A stretch of DNA of 64,000 nucleotides from Bettongia penicillata ogilbyi. Lineage: Eukaryota; Chordata; Mammalia; Diprotodontia; Potoroidae. The stretch spans positions 6,689,677 through 6,753,676 of the forward strand of contig JAJHZJ010000335.1 in NCBI GenBank assembly GCA_023548195.1, given 5' to 3'. Positions within the stretch are counted from its first letter, which is position 1; every line of letters begins with the position of its first letter. The notes beneath the pieces are model-generated. The model saw nothing but the letters and a program-made list of their open reading frames with translations, made no database searches and was not told the DNA's origin. A program made the position numbers and the translations under genes. Shown in pieces: positions 43,341 through 54,595 of this stretch.

Positions 43341-44029
43341 TCACTGGACAACGCCCTCAAAATGTTAATGCCTTCCCTTAATTCCATTCTTCCATACATT
43401 AAAAAGCCTGATGGAATCAACGAATCAGCTTTAGTGCGATTTGGATGCATTAAGGGGAGCTAATAAATACCAGGTTTTATCAAAAAATGGACTTTTGCAT
43501 GTTAAAATGAATTGTTGATTAGATTGGATGGAAAGAATTCATTCAATGGACTGAAGCTCCTTCTTAGTCTCCTGGGGGTGCTTCTTGGACTATCCATCTG
43601 CTATTTCACTTTCTTACTGGCTGTTTGTGCTTTTAGGTTGTATATATAATCAATAAAGTCTCTTACCCTGCTTCTTATAGAGTCTTTGGGGTGTTCAGGG
43701 AGGACTAGCATCTTTGGTGTGAGGACCTGTTGGTGAGTTATTTAGGGGGATGTCTACTCCAAGTATTCCTGGAAGAATGGATAGATGAGAATGGCCATGA
43801 AGGTGACAGAAGGAGGTGCTGTGGAGCTCTCAGAGTTTGGTCAGGCATCAAAGACACTAAGGTCATCTATTGTGTTGTCCTGCCACTGAACTTTGGTGAC
43901 TCTGAGAGTGAGGCACACAACTTTGCGCAACTCTGTGCAAATCAAGACATCACAGTGATCTCATTTGTCCTCTGAAAATGAAGGATGAACAGTAGCAATA
44001 ACATAGAGAGATCAGCCCTGATAGCATCC
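43341..44029. other. Unassigned sequence with LTR-like and RTE-tail traces
   Basis: 'atcaataaagtctcttacc' near 43,650 resembles an LTR polyadenylation region, but no TG...CA borders or duplication were found. Positions 43,830-43,995 end with 'tgaaaatgaaggatgaacag', an RTE-type SINE tail. The rest is unassigned. Confidence 0.3.
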
Positions 44030-45264
44030 CCACCAGTGAAGGTCATCGATGGTTGATGCTTGCTCTCACTCTCTTCATTCTCTCCATTCTGACTCCTAAC
44101 CTCATTATTCAACCAAAACTGCTCTCTCCTGAGCTTTTGGTGATCTCCAAAAAGCCTTTTCTCAGTCTTCATCCCCTCTGATCTCTCGAAAACCTTTGAT
44201 ATTCTTTATCATTTTCTTCTTCTTGATATTCACTTGTCTCTAGATTTTTGTGACATTGATCTTTCCTGGTTCGCCTCCAACCTATGTAACCACTTGAATC
44301 TTTGTCCAAGTTGCACGTGCTAAAGGTCGGTGTCACCAAGGCTTCTATCCTGGGTCCTCTTTTCTTCTTTCTCTATACTATTTCTCTCAGTGATCAACTC
44401 AGTTCTCTTGGATTCAATTATCACATCTCTACTGGTGATTCTCAAATCTACTTGATTTAAACTCTAACCTCTCTCCAAACCTCCAGTTTCACATATGCAA
44501 CTGCCTATTGGACATTGTGAACCAAATGCCCCCCGGACATCTCAAACTCATCCTATCTAAAACTGAATGGATTGTCTTTCCCTCAAACACTGTCCTTTTC
44601 CAAACTTCCTGATAACTGTCAAGGATACCATCAAATTTCCAGTTACCTAGGTTCAAAATTTAGGTGTGATCCTCTGTCTCTTGTCACCACCATATCCAAT
44701 CAGTTGCCACATTACCTTTGAAATATCTTTTGAATATGTTCCCTTCTCTCCAGTCACAGAACCCCTACCATACCGCAGAGCCTCAGTGCCTCACACCAGG
44801 ACTATCGCAATGGCTATTTCTTTGTCTTCCTGCCACAAATCTCTTTCCAGTCTAGTCCACCTTCCACTCATCTGTCAAGTTAATCATCCTAAAGTGCAAC
44901 TGTAATCATCTCATCTCCCACTCAGCAAATATCAGGAGCTCCTTTTTACCTTCAGGATTGAATAAAAATCCTCTATTTGGCATTTGAAGCCCTTCAGAAC
45001 CTGCCACCCCTACCATCCTCTAACCTTTCCAATCTTCTGTCTCTTACTCATTTCTGTGTTCTCTGTGAGCCAGTGACATTGTCCTCCTTACTGCTCCTCT
45101 CACAAAACACTCTAGACATTTTTACTATCTTCCATACCTGCAACACTAACCGTCCTCGTTTCAGCCTCCTGGCTTCCTTCAAATGCCATCTAAAATTCTT
45201 CCTTCCACAGGAAGCCCTTCCTGTCCCATGCTTTTTTAATGCTCTGTCGATTGCTTCCTCTTTC

Positions 45265-45296
<32 letters not shown>

Positions 45297-45500
45297 ACAT
45301 GCATATATGTTTACATATATACATATAATATATTTATACGCATAGATAATTTGTACATGGTTGTTCGTGTGTTGTCTCCCCTATTAGGTGGTGAGCCCTT
45401 TCAGGGCAAGGACAGTCTTTTGCCTTTCTTCATATCCCCAGTGCCTAACATGGTGCCTGGCACATCGTGGCCACTTAATAAATGCTCATCGACTGACAGG
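44030..45500 (+). mobile_element. L2 LINE, long sense remnant
   Basis: Landmarks in order are 'cttctatcctgggtcctctt', 'aactcatcctatctaaaact', 'gtgatcctctgtctcttgtc', 'atttggcatttgaagccctt' and the end 'tggtgcctggcacatcgtgg' with 'cttaataaatgctcatcgac'. A TA microsatellite at 45,265-45,340 lies in its 3' part. Confidence 0.8.
45265..45340. repeat. TA-rich microsatellite
   Basis: (AT)n followed by gtatgtatacatgc and atatacatat-type repeats. Confidence 0.85.
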
Positions 45501-45904
45501 CAACAAGCAGCAGCTGTGCCTTCACATCATTTGCCTTTACATTGTCCTTTACATTACATTTAATTCTTCTCGAGTCATGATGCTTCATGATTCACAGGCC
45601 CATGACATCAGTGGGAGATTTGACCACACTAATTTGTACTCCCAGACACCATGCGAAGGTCTCACAAAGTGCCTCTAGAATCAGACTCTTGGCAGTGAGT
45701 TCAGAGTGGTGGACAGGCCATGGGGAGGCACTGTACAGTGACACACCAGCAGGAATCTTTGGGTAAGTCAGACAGACCTGGATTCTGTTCAGTTTCAGCT
45801 CTGTCACTAGCTCCAGTGGGAAGTTGGGTAATTTGCTTCCTTTCAAGCGCTTGGGTAGGATCCCACTGGAGGCTAGTGATGGAATCGAGTGAGGGAGTCT
45901 GTTT
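45501..45904 (+). repeat. Unassigned stretch, then CORE-SINE
   Basis: Positions 45,725-45,900 contain 'gacagacctggattctgttc' and 'cagctctgtcactagctcc', a sense CORE-SINE. The first 200 bp are unassigned. Confidence 0.5.
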
Positions 45905-46290
45905 CAATTCAACAAACATTTAAGTGCTTCCCATGTACAGGGCACTATACGAGGTACAGGAGGCACAAAGATGCAAACTTGTACCAGTCATGCCCTCACA
46001 GAATTTTGAGCCTGTTGTGAGGAGACTCCTTTCACAGATAAATATGAGAGGGACAAGGAAGAGATCTAGACCATGTCCTTGAGGGAAATACAAGGAGGGG
46101 GAGAACACTTTCAGTTGGGGAGAGTAGGGAAGACCCCATGGTGGAGACTGAGCCCTGATTGAACCTAATTGAACCTTGAAGGAGGACAGGGATGGGGTGG
46201 TGTGGGATGGGGAATGGTCGCTATGAAAGCATGGAGTCAGGAGATAGGAGATAGTCTTCTTATTTGATTGAGCATAGAGTGCTTGAACAA
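45905..46290 (-). mobile_element. L2 LINE 3' part, antisense
   Basis: 'ttcaacaaacatttaagtgc', 'gtacagggcactatacgagg' and 'gaaccttgaaggaggacagg' are antisense L2. A second antisense L2 starts directly after it. Confidence 0.65.
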
Positions 46291-46691
46291 AGGTGATACC
46301 AATTAACAAGCATTTTACTATGTGCAAATATAATCAAGTACTTGCCACGTGTCAGGCACTGAGCCATTTGCTGGGGATACAAAAACAAAAACAGGTTTTG
46401 CTCTCAAGGAAATTTTGTATAGGCTTACAAAATAGATCCATGGTGATTTGGAGGGCAGGGGTTGCACTAGCAGCTAGTTGGGGGTTGGGGATCAGGAAAG
46501 ACTTCCAGGATGATATTGTGCTTGAACTGAACCTTTAGCCAACTAAGCAACACCCAAGACAGGATGATGCGAAGAGGGAGCATCTTTGGGGTATGGGAGC
46601 CAAATAGTAATACAAAGGCATAGAGGCATTATACATGGAGTAAATGCCAAAAGGCCAAAAAGTAATCAGTAAAAGACCAGCTTGGCAGAGC

Positions 46692-46693
<2 letters not shown>

Positions 46694-46726
<33 letters not shown>
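46694..46726. repeat. (TG)n microsatellite
   Basis: Sixteen or so uninterrupted TG units. Confidence 0.95.
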
Positions 46727-46730
<4 letters not shown>

Positions 46731-47485
46731 TGTACAATATGGCTGGATAGGTGGACTGAGGCCAAGTTGAATAGAGCTTTAAATTCTAAATAATTTATAT
46801 TTGATCATTATGGAAAGTGGCAGTTGGAACTCACCAAATTTATTTAGTAGTAGATTGATGTGGTTGGACATGTACTTTAAGAAAATAACTGAAGATTGTA
46901 TGAATGATGGGTTGGAGAGAGGAGAGACTTGAGGGAGAAAGATGAATTAGGAGGCTATTGTAATAGTGCCAATGAGAAGTGATGAGGTTCTGTACTAGGT
47001 TGGTGGCTATGTGACTGGAAAGAAGGGATCGGATTCAAGAGCCATGTAGGAGGAAGTGAAAAGATTGAGGAACTTAGTGAGTATAAGTCAGAACGTTCAG
47101 GATAATAATTAAATTGTAAATGAATCAGGGTGGTTGGAAAGTGCTGGTACTCTTTATGGAAATGGAGAAGTTTAAGAAAAGGAGCAAACTGGGGAGGAAG
47201 GAATTTTTTTTGGTTTGGTTTTAGTTTGGATAGGTTGAGTTTGAGGTGTCTGTAATTTAATCCAATTTAAAGTGTCAAGTAGGCAGTTAGTGAAGTAAAG
47301 TGGAGCTCCGGAGAGACTAGGGCTAGAAATATAGATCTGAGAAGCATCAGGAGAGAAATGTCACTAAACCTTTGGTAGTTGATGAAGTCTCCAAGTGTGA
47401 GCATAGAGTGAGAAGCAGCTCCAGGATGGAACATTGAGACAAAGTTACAGTTAGAGGGTGTTTTGTAGAAGAAGATGGGAAAGGA

Positions 47486-48410
47486 ATCAAAACAACTCTG
47501 AGACACCACATCACACCTATCAGATTGGTGAACATAACAGAACACAAAGATGATAAATGTTGGAGAAGATGTGGGAGAGTTGGAACACTAATTCATTGTT
47601 GGTGGAGCTGTGAGCTGATCCAACCATTCTGGAGAGCAGTTTGGAACTAGGCCCAAAGGACTACAAAAATGTACATATCCTTTGACCCAGCAATACTTCT
47701 TCTAGGACTGTATCCCCAAGAGATAATAAAAATGGGAAAGGGTCCCACATGTACAAAAATATGTATAGTAGCTCTCTTTGTGGTGGCCAAAAACTGGAAA
47801 TCAAGGGGATGCCCATCAATTGGGGAATGGCTGAACAAATTGTGGTACATGAATATAATGGAAGACTACCATACTATAAGAAATGATGAACAGGAAGACT
47901 TCACAGAGGCCTGGAAAGACTTATGTGAACTGATGATGAGTGAAAGGAGCAGAACCAGGAGAAATTTGTACACAGCAACAACCACAGTGTGCAAGGATGT
48001 TTTCTTGTAGACTTAGTACTTCATTGCAATGCAAGGACTTAAATAATTCCCAATGATCTCTTAAGGCAAAATGCCTTCCACATCCAGAGAAAGAACTATG
48101 GAATTTGATCGCAGAATGAAACAGATCATTTTCTTTTGTACTATGTTTTGGCTTGTTTTGTGATTTCTCCCATTCATTTTAATTCTTCTATGCAACCTCA
48201 CTAAGGTGAAAATGTATTTAATAGGAATGTATGTGTAGAACCTATACAAAACTGTATGCCATTTCAGGGAGGAAATGGGAGGGGAGGGGGGAAGGGCGTG
48301 AAGGAGGGGAAAAATCTAAAACATATGGAAGTGATTGTAGAACACTGAAAACAAATAAAATAATAACAAAATAAAATAAAATGAATGTTAAAAAAACCAA
48401 AAAAACAAAA
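47486..48410 (+). mobile_element. 5'-truncated L1 with perfect 17-bp target duplication
   Basis: The duplicate aagaagatgggaaagga lies at 47,469-47,485 and 48,411-48,427. The insert is the last part of ORF2 and the 3' UTR. A frame open to 48,010 contains SFDPAILLLGLYPQEIIKMG, IVALFVVAKNWKSRGCP and IGEWLNKLWYMNIMEDY, the same C-terminal series as in human L1 ORF2. The A-rich tail ends just before the duplicate. It is one of the least decayed L1 copies here and interrupts an older L2. Confidence 0.9.
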
Positions 48411-48834
48411 AAGAAGATGGGAAAGGAGTACTTAGACAGGTAGGAGCAAAAGTAAAAGAGAACAGTCACCAAATTCAACCAAATTCAAAGGAAAGAGAAG
48501 ATCCAGGAGAAGAGAACTCAGTAAGGATGACAAGGGTAAAATGGTCATTAGATCTGGCAATTAAATGATCACTGGTGACTTTGAAAAGGGCAGTTTCTGT
48601 TGAGTGATGAAATAAGGCTGGCGAAGGAGATTGATGCCAGATTGTAAGTAAATGCTAGGTTAAGGAATTCATATTTAATTCTATTGACAACAGGGAGCTA
48701 CTGAGGGGTTTTGATCAAGGTAATGATATGATCAGATCTGTGCATTAGGAAGATTGTTTTGGCAGCTGTGTAAAAGATTAACTGGTGGTAGGCAAATAAC
48801 TTAAGTGCTCTTAAGAAGTATAAATTTATATACT

Positions 48835-48945
48835 TATTTACTGAATCTCTCTCTCCCTCTTCCCCCATTCCCCCCCCCACTTTCCCCATACACTTCTCTC
48901 CCTCCTGTCTCTCCCTCCCCTCTGTCTTTCCCACTCTTTCGTAAT
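48835..48945. repeat. Pyrimidine-rich low-complexity tract
   Basis: CT-rich text with a C run; strong strand asymmetry. Confidence 0.8.
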
Positions 48946-49164
48946 CAGTGGTGAATGCAGAGGAGGATGTGTATGTAGAAGTTAGGGGACTTTGCTACTA
49001 GGCTGGAAAGATGACCCAGAATGTCCCCTCTAGTTCTCATGTACTGTGATTCTGTGAAGCTGAGGGTGTTGAGAGTCAGCAGTAACTTTATACATGAAGA
49101 TCAGTGTTGAAGATGAATTGATTGCTGATATTGAATGAACACTTGAATTGTTGAATTAACTTTA

Positions 49165-49305
49165 CAGTTATGTGGTGAAGTGGATACAGTACTGAGCCTG
49201 GAGTCAGGAAGACTCATTTTCCTGAGTTCAGATCTGTGGCTGGCCTCAGACATTGATTAGTTAAATGACTAGGCAAGTCATTTAACTCTGTGCTGTCCTG
49301 GTCAG
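49165..49305 (+). repeat. tRNA-headed SINE fragment
   Basis: 'gtggtgaagtggatacagta', 'ggagtcaggaagactcattt' and 'gactaggcaagtcatttaac' mark it. Confidence 0.65.
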
Positions 49306-51380
49306 CAGTCACCATTTTGGTAAATTTTTTGACTTTGAACAGAAATGATCAGTTGTGCCCCAAGAGATGGATATCCTCAGGCAGGATTCTCATTCCCGGG
49401 CCTCTGCTGAAGGGTCTTTGGTTTCTGTAGATAAGATATGAGTCATAATTCCCTTCAACTCTGCCTTGCTTTGGATTTGGAAGACTCGCATTTTTTTCAA
49501 CTTAATTTTCTATACCAAATTGATAGGCCTTATCTTTATGCTAACTGAGTAACATAATTGATAGGACATTTAGTGTCCTATAACTGTTTGTTCCTTTTGT
49601 ATTTACAAAATTGTTCTGACTCGTTGATTTTTATTTCACTGTTTATTTTCCTCTTCCCATAGCATGGCCCCAAATTCCTTTACTCTGGTTACTGTATGTG
49701 GGACTTCCTTCTCTGAAGACTTAAGGCATATTTTGTTCGCATCATGACTGTTAAAGAGCCTTCATCTCAGGGATTTTTACAAGAATTTCATAGTAAATGG
49801 GCTCTAGCAGAAGTAACTGGGCACATCCAGTGACCACCTGGATGAATTGTCAGTTAGAACCAGGGAAGCTGATAATTTTAGAACAATAGACTGATTCAAG
49901 TAGGCTTGATGCTGATTGACAGCTCATCCAGTCAATGGTGAGGCACACGGGAATGCTGGTGGGTTCTAGACTCCTCTTCCTTGACCTGTTCACAAGAGGA
50001 TCTCCAGCAGAAGTCTGATGCCAACCCCTCATGCTGCTGTTACTATCTCCATATCTATCTTCCAAATAAGTGTCATAGGGAGATAACTGACTCAGGGAGA
50101 GGGGAAAGAAAAGATGACCTTCCGTCTACTCCTCCACGCACCATGTCCTCAGATAACCTGATGATGTTCCAGTAACCTGCTCAAACTTCAGAGGTGCCAA
50201 GATATTGGATGAGGGCCTTTCTATCCTAATTACAATTCATGTACATTTTTCCTTGCCTCTGCTTGCCTGTTGTTATGGTTGTGATTGAGTTGTGATCTGG
50301 AAAAACTGATATAAATTTTCGCAAATTTCCATTATCCAATTTTCTTTTTCTGACAGCAGTAAATAATCAATTCTAGTGTGGGGGATGCAGATCACCAAAC
50401 ACATAACATTGTTTGCATTTTCCCATTTTTATTCAGATGTAATTCTAGGCACTTTCACTTTTCTTCATTCTCCTTTTATTTTTTAGAGAGTTTTTTTTCA
50501 ATTCTTTAATTTTTTGTGTGTGGTTCATCCTTTGCTTCTCAACAGATGAAAGAATTGGTTAGGAAAATGTAGGTAGATGAGTGTCTTTTTAGTTTTAATT
50601 TTTTACAGTTTGTTTTTATAATACTATATGTACATAACATATACATATATAGTATACAATATATAGTGTAGTTTTACATATAATGAGGTGGACATTGTTG
50701 GGTTAGTATACAAAGAATAGATTAAGCTACCCTGTTCTCCAGTAGCAGATTATATAAGGCAACAAAATCAATAAATTTCATGCCATATTTTCAGCTTATT
50801 TACCTGTACTTAATTATTTTCATTAATTTATACATTACTTTCATTCAAATATCATACTTGTCATACCCTAAATGCTGAGCATCTACTTTGATTTCTGTCT
50901 TTTGGTAGTGATTAGCCAGAGGAGTCTCTTTGGTTTGTCTTCTGTTATAAAACCCCAGTATGCTTAAGATTTACTTTGTACCCGGTTCTAGTTAGAATTG
51001 CCTTCTGAAGCTCTCTAGGAAGGTTGCTAATGTGTCTGATGGTTATAATTTCATCTTCTTCAATGTTATTAGCCCTTCATAGCTAAGTTTTATTTTATTT
51101 TCATCCATATTTGCTGAACCCTTTGCCCTTCTGGTACCATGAAGTTACCTTTTGTTTGTAAACCTGAACCCCCAAATGGAAAAGGTGACACAAAAAACCC
51201 CCAGTAGATGAATATGTTGATTTGGGGGATGATGAAGGCAAATGAAGTCACCCATGGCTCCATCCCTGCCTGCATCTGCTCATGGTCTCCTAACCTGTAC
51301 TTGGCTGTATCAGTAAATCTTCCTCACCTATCTTAGTGTCACTGTGGACCACTCACTCAAATTCTGTCCCAAATTTGTAT
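49306..51380. other. Unassigned AT-rich sequence
   Basis: About 2 kb without a repeat I can name, apart from TATATA-type text near 50,620-50,680. No gene, CpG cluster or convincing exon is visible. Part may be old LINE or LTR sequence. Confidence 0.3.
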
Positions 51381-52682
51381 AATAATTAGAAGATGGTGGA
51401 GTAAACAGCAAATCTCCATAACTCCCCTATGTTCACCTTCCAACAACCATAAAGTAGCACCCCCACAATAAATTCTGGAACAGGACCCACAAAAAGATGG
51501 GGTGAAATGATATTTTAGCCCAAGAAACTGGAAGATTGACAAGAAAAGTCTGTCTCATGGGCAAAAGAGGAGTGCAGTTCAGTAAAGGGAGAGTCCCAGC
51601 AAACAGCAGCAAGTCCCACTTCAGCAAATCAGTGGCAGATCCTGAGCCCCAGTGCAATGGAGAAGGCAAACAGCAACACCCAAACCCCCCATGTACCTCA
51701 GTGTAGCCAGAGGAAAGGACAGACTCAGCTCAGAAGCCCCCAGTGCTTCAGCATAGCCTCAGGTAAACTGATAGACACCAACTCTATGGATGCCAAGGCA
51801 AACAGGCAGCTCTCAGTGGCCAGAGAGTCACACACTTCAGCATAGCCCCAGGGAAATGCAGAAACACCCCACTGGCCTCAGTACGCACTGGCCCTAGGAC
51901 CCTGGTTCAGCATCAAAGTGTCAGACCCCTATGGCCTCCTGCAGTGCCAGTCATCACCTTTCTCCACAATACCCCCTCAGTGCAGCACCAGACGAGAGGG
52001 TCCCCTGTGGGCTTTAGGTCAAGAGCAATGCAGCAACAGGCAAACAGTCAGGACCTGCAACCCTTTCCACCCCAAGAGCAGAGTTCAAATTTAAAAGAAA
52101 GGGAAAAGCCCAATGAAGATGAGCAAAAACAACGAAAATAATCTGACCAGAGAAAGTTATTATGGTGACAGGGAAGACCAAGACACGAACTCAGAAGAGG
52201 ACGACAGTGTCAAAGGCCCTGTGAGCAAAGCCCCAAAGAAAGACAAGAAGTGATCTCAGGCCTAGAAAGAACTCATGGAAGAGCTCAACAGACAGCTTAA
52301 AAATCATAGAAGAAAAATTGGAAAAAGAACTGAGAGTGATGCAAGAGAATTATGAAAAAAGAGCCAACAGCTTAGAAAAAGAAAACAACTGCTTAAAAAG
52401 TTGAAACTGACCAAATGGAACAGGTGATACAAAAATCCACTGAAGAAAACAGCTCCTTAAAAGTTAGAATTTAGCTAGTAGAAGCTAATGACTCCATAAG
52501 ACATGAAGGATCAATCAAACAAATTCAAAAGAATGAAAAATTAGAAGAAAATGTAAAATACCTCATAGGGAAAAACAACTGACCTGGAAAATAGATCCAG
52601 GAGAGACAATGTCAAAGTCATTGGACTATCTGAAAGTCACTATCAGAAGGAGGACTTGGACGGCATCTTTCAAGAAATTGTC
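51381..52682 (+). mobile_element. L1 5' UTR and broken ORF1, interrupted at the right
   Basis: It begins around 'gaagatggtggagtaaacag', like the 5' end of the HAL1 and of human L1. The 5' UTR is followed by an ORF1 start at 52,119 (MSKNNENNLTRES). That frame stops after about 43 codons. Coiled-coil text continues in other frames, and the RRM start (RRDNVKVIGLSES) is near 52,600. An inverted HAL1 begins at 52,683. Confidence 0.65.
52119..52682 (+). pseudogene. L1 ORF1, disrupted
   Basis: The frame opens with an acidic N terminus (NSEEDDSVKGP), ends in TGA near 52,250, and continues out of frame with a coiled coil and the RRM start. It is cut at the residue before the HAL1 junction (GIFQEIVL). 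Compared with the HAL1 ORF1, this L1 copy keeps an extra N-terminal part of about 50 residues before MEEL. Confidence 0.65.
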
Positions 52683-54595
52683 TTATTTTTTTTTAGATTT
52701 CAACATTCATTTCCACAAAATTTTGAGTTCCAATTTTTCTCCCCATCTCTCCCCTCCCACCTCCCCATAATACCTTGCATTCTGATTACCCCTTCCCTCA
52801 ATGTACCCTCCCATCTGTCACACCCCACCCTTCCCTTATCCCCCCTTCTCTCTTTTCTTGTGGGGAAAGATAAATTTCTGTACCCCATTACATGTTTCTT
52901 ATTTCCCAGTTATATGCAATAATAATTCTCAACATTCATTCCCAATACTTTGAATTCCAACTTCTCTCCCTCTCTGCCTCCCTGCCCATCTCTGCTGAGA
53001 AGGCAAGCAATTCAATACTGGCTACATATGTGCCATTCTGCAAAAGACTTCTATAATAATCATGCTATATAATACTAACTATATTGTCCTCTATTCTACC
53101 CTGTTTCCCCCCTTTTTTTATTCTTGCATTTGACCTTGTACCTTCCCAAAAGTGTTTACTTCTAGTTACTCCCTTCTCCCATTTGCTCTCTCTTCTATCA
53201 TCCCCCTCACTTTTACCCTCCTCCCCTACTTTCCTGATAGATTTCCATACCATATTTAGTGAGCATGTTATTCCCTCCTTGAGTCATATGTGAAGAGAAT
53301 AAGCTTCACTTTTTTCCTCTCATCTTCTCCCTTTTCTCCTCCATTGAACAGGATTTTTCTTATCTCTTTTATGAGTTATAGCCTACCCCATTACATCACT
53401 CCCTTTATCCTCCCAAGAGTTTCCTCTCTCACCCCTTAATTTAATTTAATTTAATTTTATGGATATCATGTCTTCTGACTCCACTCAACCTGTACTCTGT
53501 GTGAGTGTATGTGTGTGTGTGTATAGTCCCTCCACCTACCCAAATACTGAGAAAAGTCTCAAGAGTTACAAATATTATCTTTCCATGTTTGAGTGTTAAC
53601 AGTTCAGCTTTAGAAAGTCTTTTATGATTTCTCTTTCGTATTTACCTTTTCATGCTTCTCTTGATTCTTATGTTTGAAAGTCAAATTTTCTCTTCAGTTC
53701 TGGTCTTTTCATCATGAATGCTTGAAAGTCCTCTTTATCATTGAATGACCATTTATTCCCTTGAAGTATTATACTCAGTTTTGCTGGGGAGGTGATTCTT
53801 GGTTTTAATCCCAGTTCCTTTGACTTCTGGAATATCCTATTCCAAGTCCTTTGATTCCTTAATGTAGAAGCTGCCAGATCCTGTGTTATCCTGATTGTGT
53901 TTCCACAATACTTGAATTGTTTCTTTCTAGCTGCTTACAGTATTTTCTCCTTGACCTAGGAACTCTGAAATTTGGCCACAATATTCCTAGGGGTTTCTCT
54001 ATTTGGGTCTCTTTCGTGATCAGTGGATTGTTTCAATATTTATTTTACCCTCTGGTTCTAGAATATCAGAGAAGTTTTCCTTGATGATTTCATGAAAGAT
54101 GATGTCTAGCCTCTTTTTTTAATCATGGCTTTCAGATAGTCCCATAATTTTTAAATTATCTCTCCTGGATCTATTTTCCAGATCAGTTGTTTTTCCTATG
54201 AGATATTTCACATTATCTTCTATTTCAAACTTTTGGTTTTGTTTTCTAAAGGCTTGGTTTATCTCATAGTCATTAGCTTCCCTGGACTTGATTCTCTCTT
54301 TTAAAGAACTATTTTGTTCAGTGAGCTTTTAACCTTGTTTTTCATTTGGCTAATTCTGCTTTTTAAAGCTTCCTCCTCATTGACTTTTTGAACCTCTTTT
54401 TCCAATTGAGTTAACCTCTTTTTAAAGGTGTTATTTTCCTCAGCATTTTTTCTTTTTGTTCTCCTTTAGCAGGTTGCTGACATGCTTTTCAAGCTCTTCT
54501 ATGACCTGTATCTATTTCATATTCATTTTAGGGGTACTGGAGGCAGAGGCCTCAACTTCCTCTGACAGTATACCTTGTTCTTCCTCATTGAGTGA
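52683..54595 (-). mobile_element. Second HAL1-like copy, decayed, 5' truncated
   Basis: It is collinear with the HAL1 at 27,844: the same 3' UTR ('acaaaattttgagttccaat', 'aggcaagcaattcaatact'), the same transition into ORF1 ('gaatgcttgaaagtcctct'), and ORF1 text to about 54,520. There is no ORF2. Stops break its ORF1. It ends within the region just upstream of ORF1. Confidence 0.75.

Larger units (their letters stand above)
46290..48790 (-). mobile_element. L2 LINE, antisense, split by an L1
   Basis: 'gccacgtgtcaggcactgag' at the left, 'ggaggctattgtaatagtgc' near 46,950 and 'gatctggcaattaaatgatc' near 48,550 show a long antisense L2. Its continuity is broken by the L1 at 47,486-48,410. Positions 48,650-48,790 may be a displaced second part. 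Confidence 0.65.

Noticed and set aside
43590..43730. LTR with AATAAAG polyadenylation region
   Set aside because: I found no TG...CA ends and no target duplication, so it was left as an unassigned trace.
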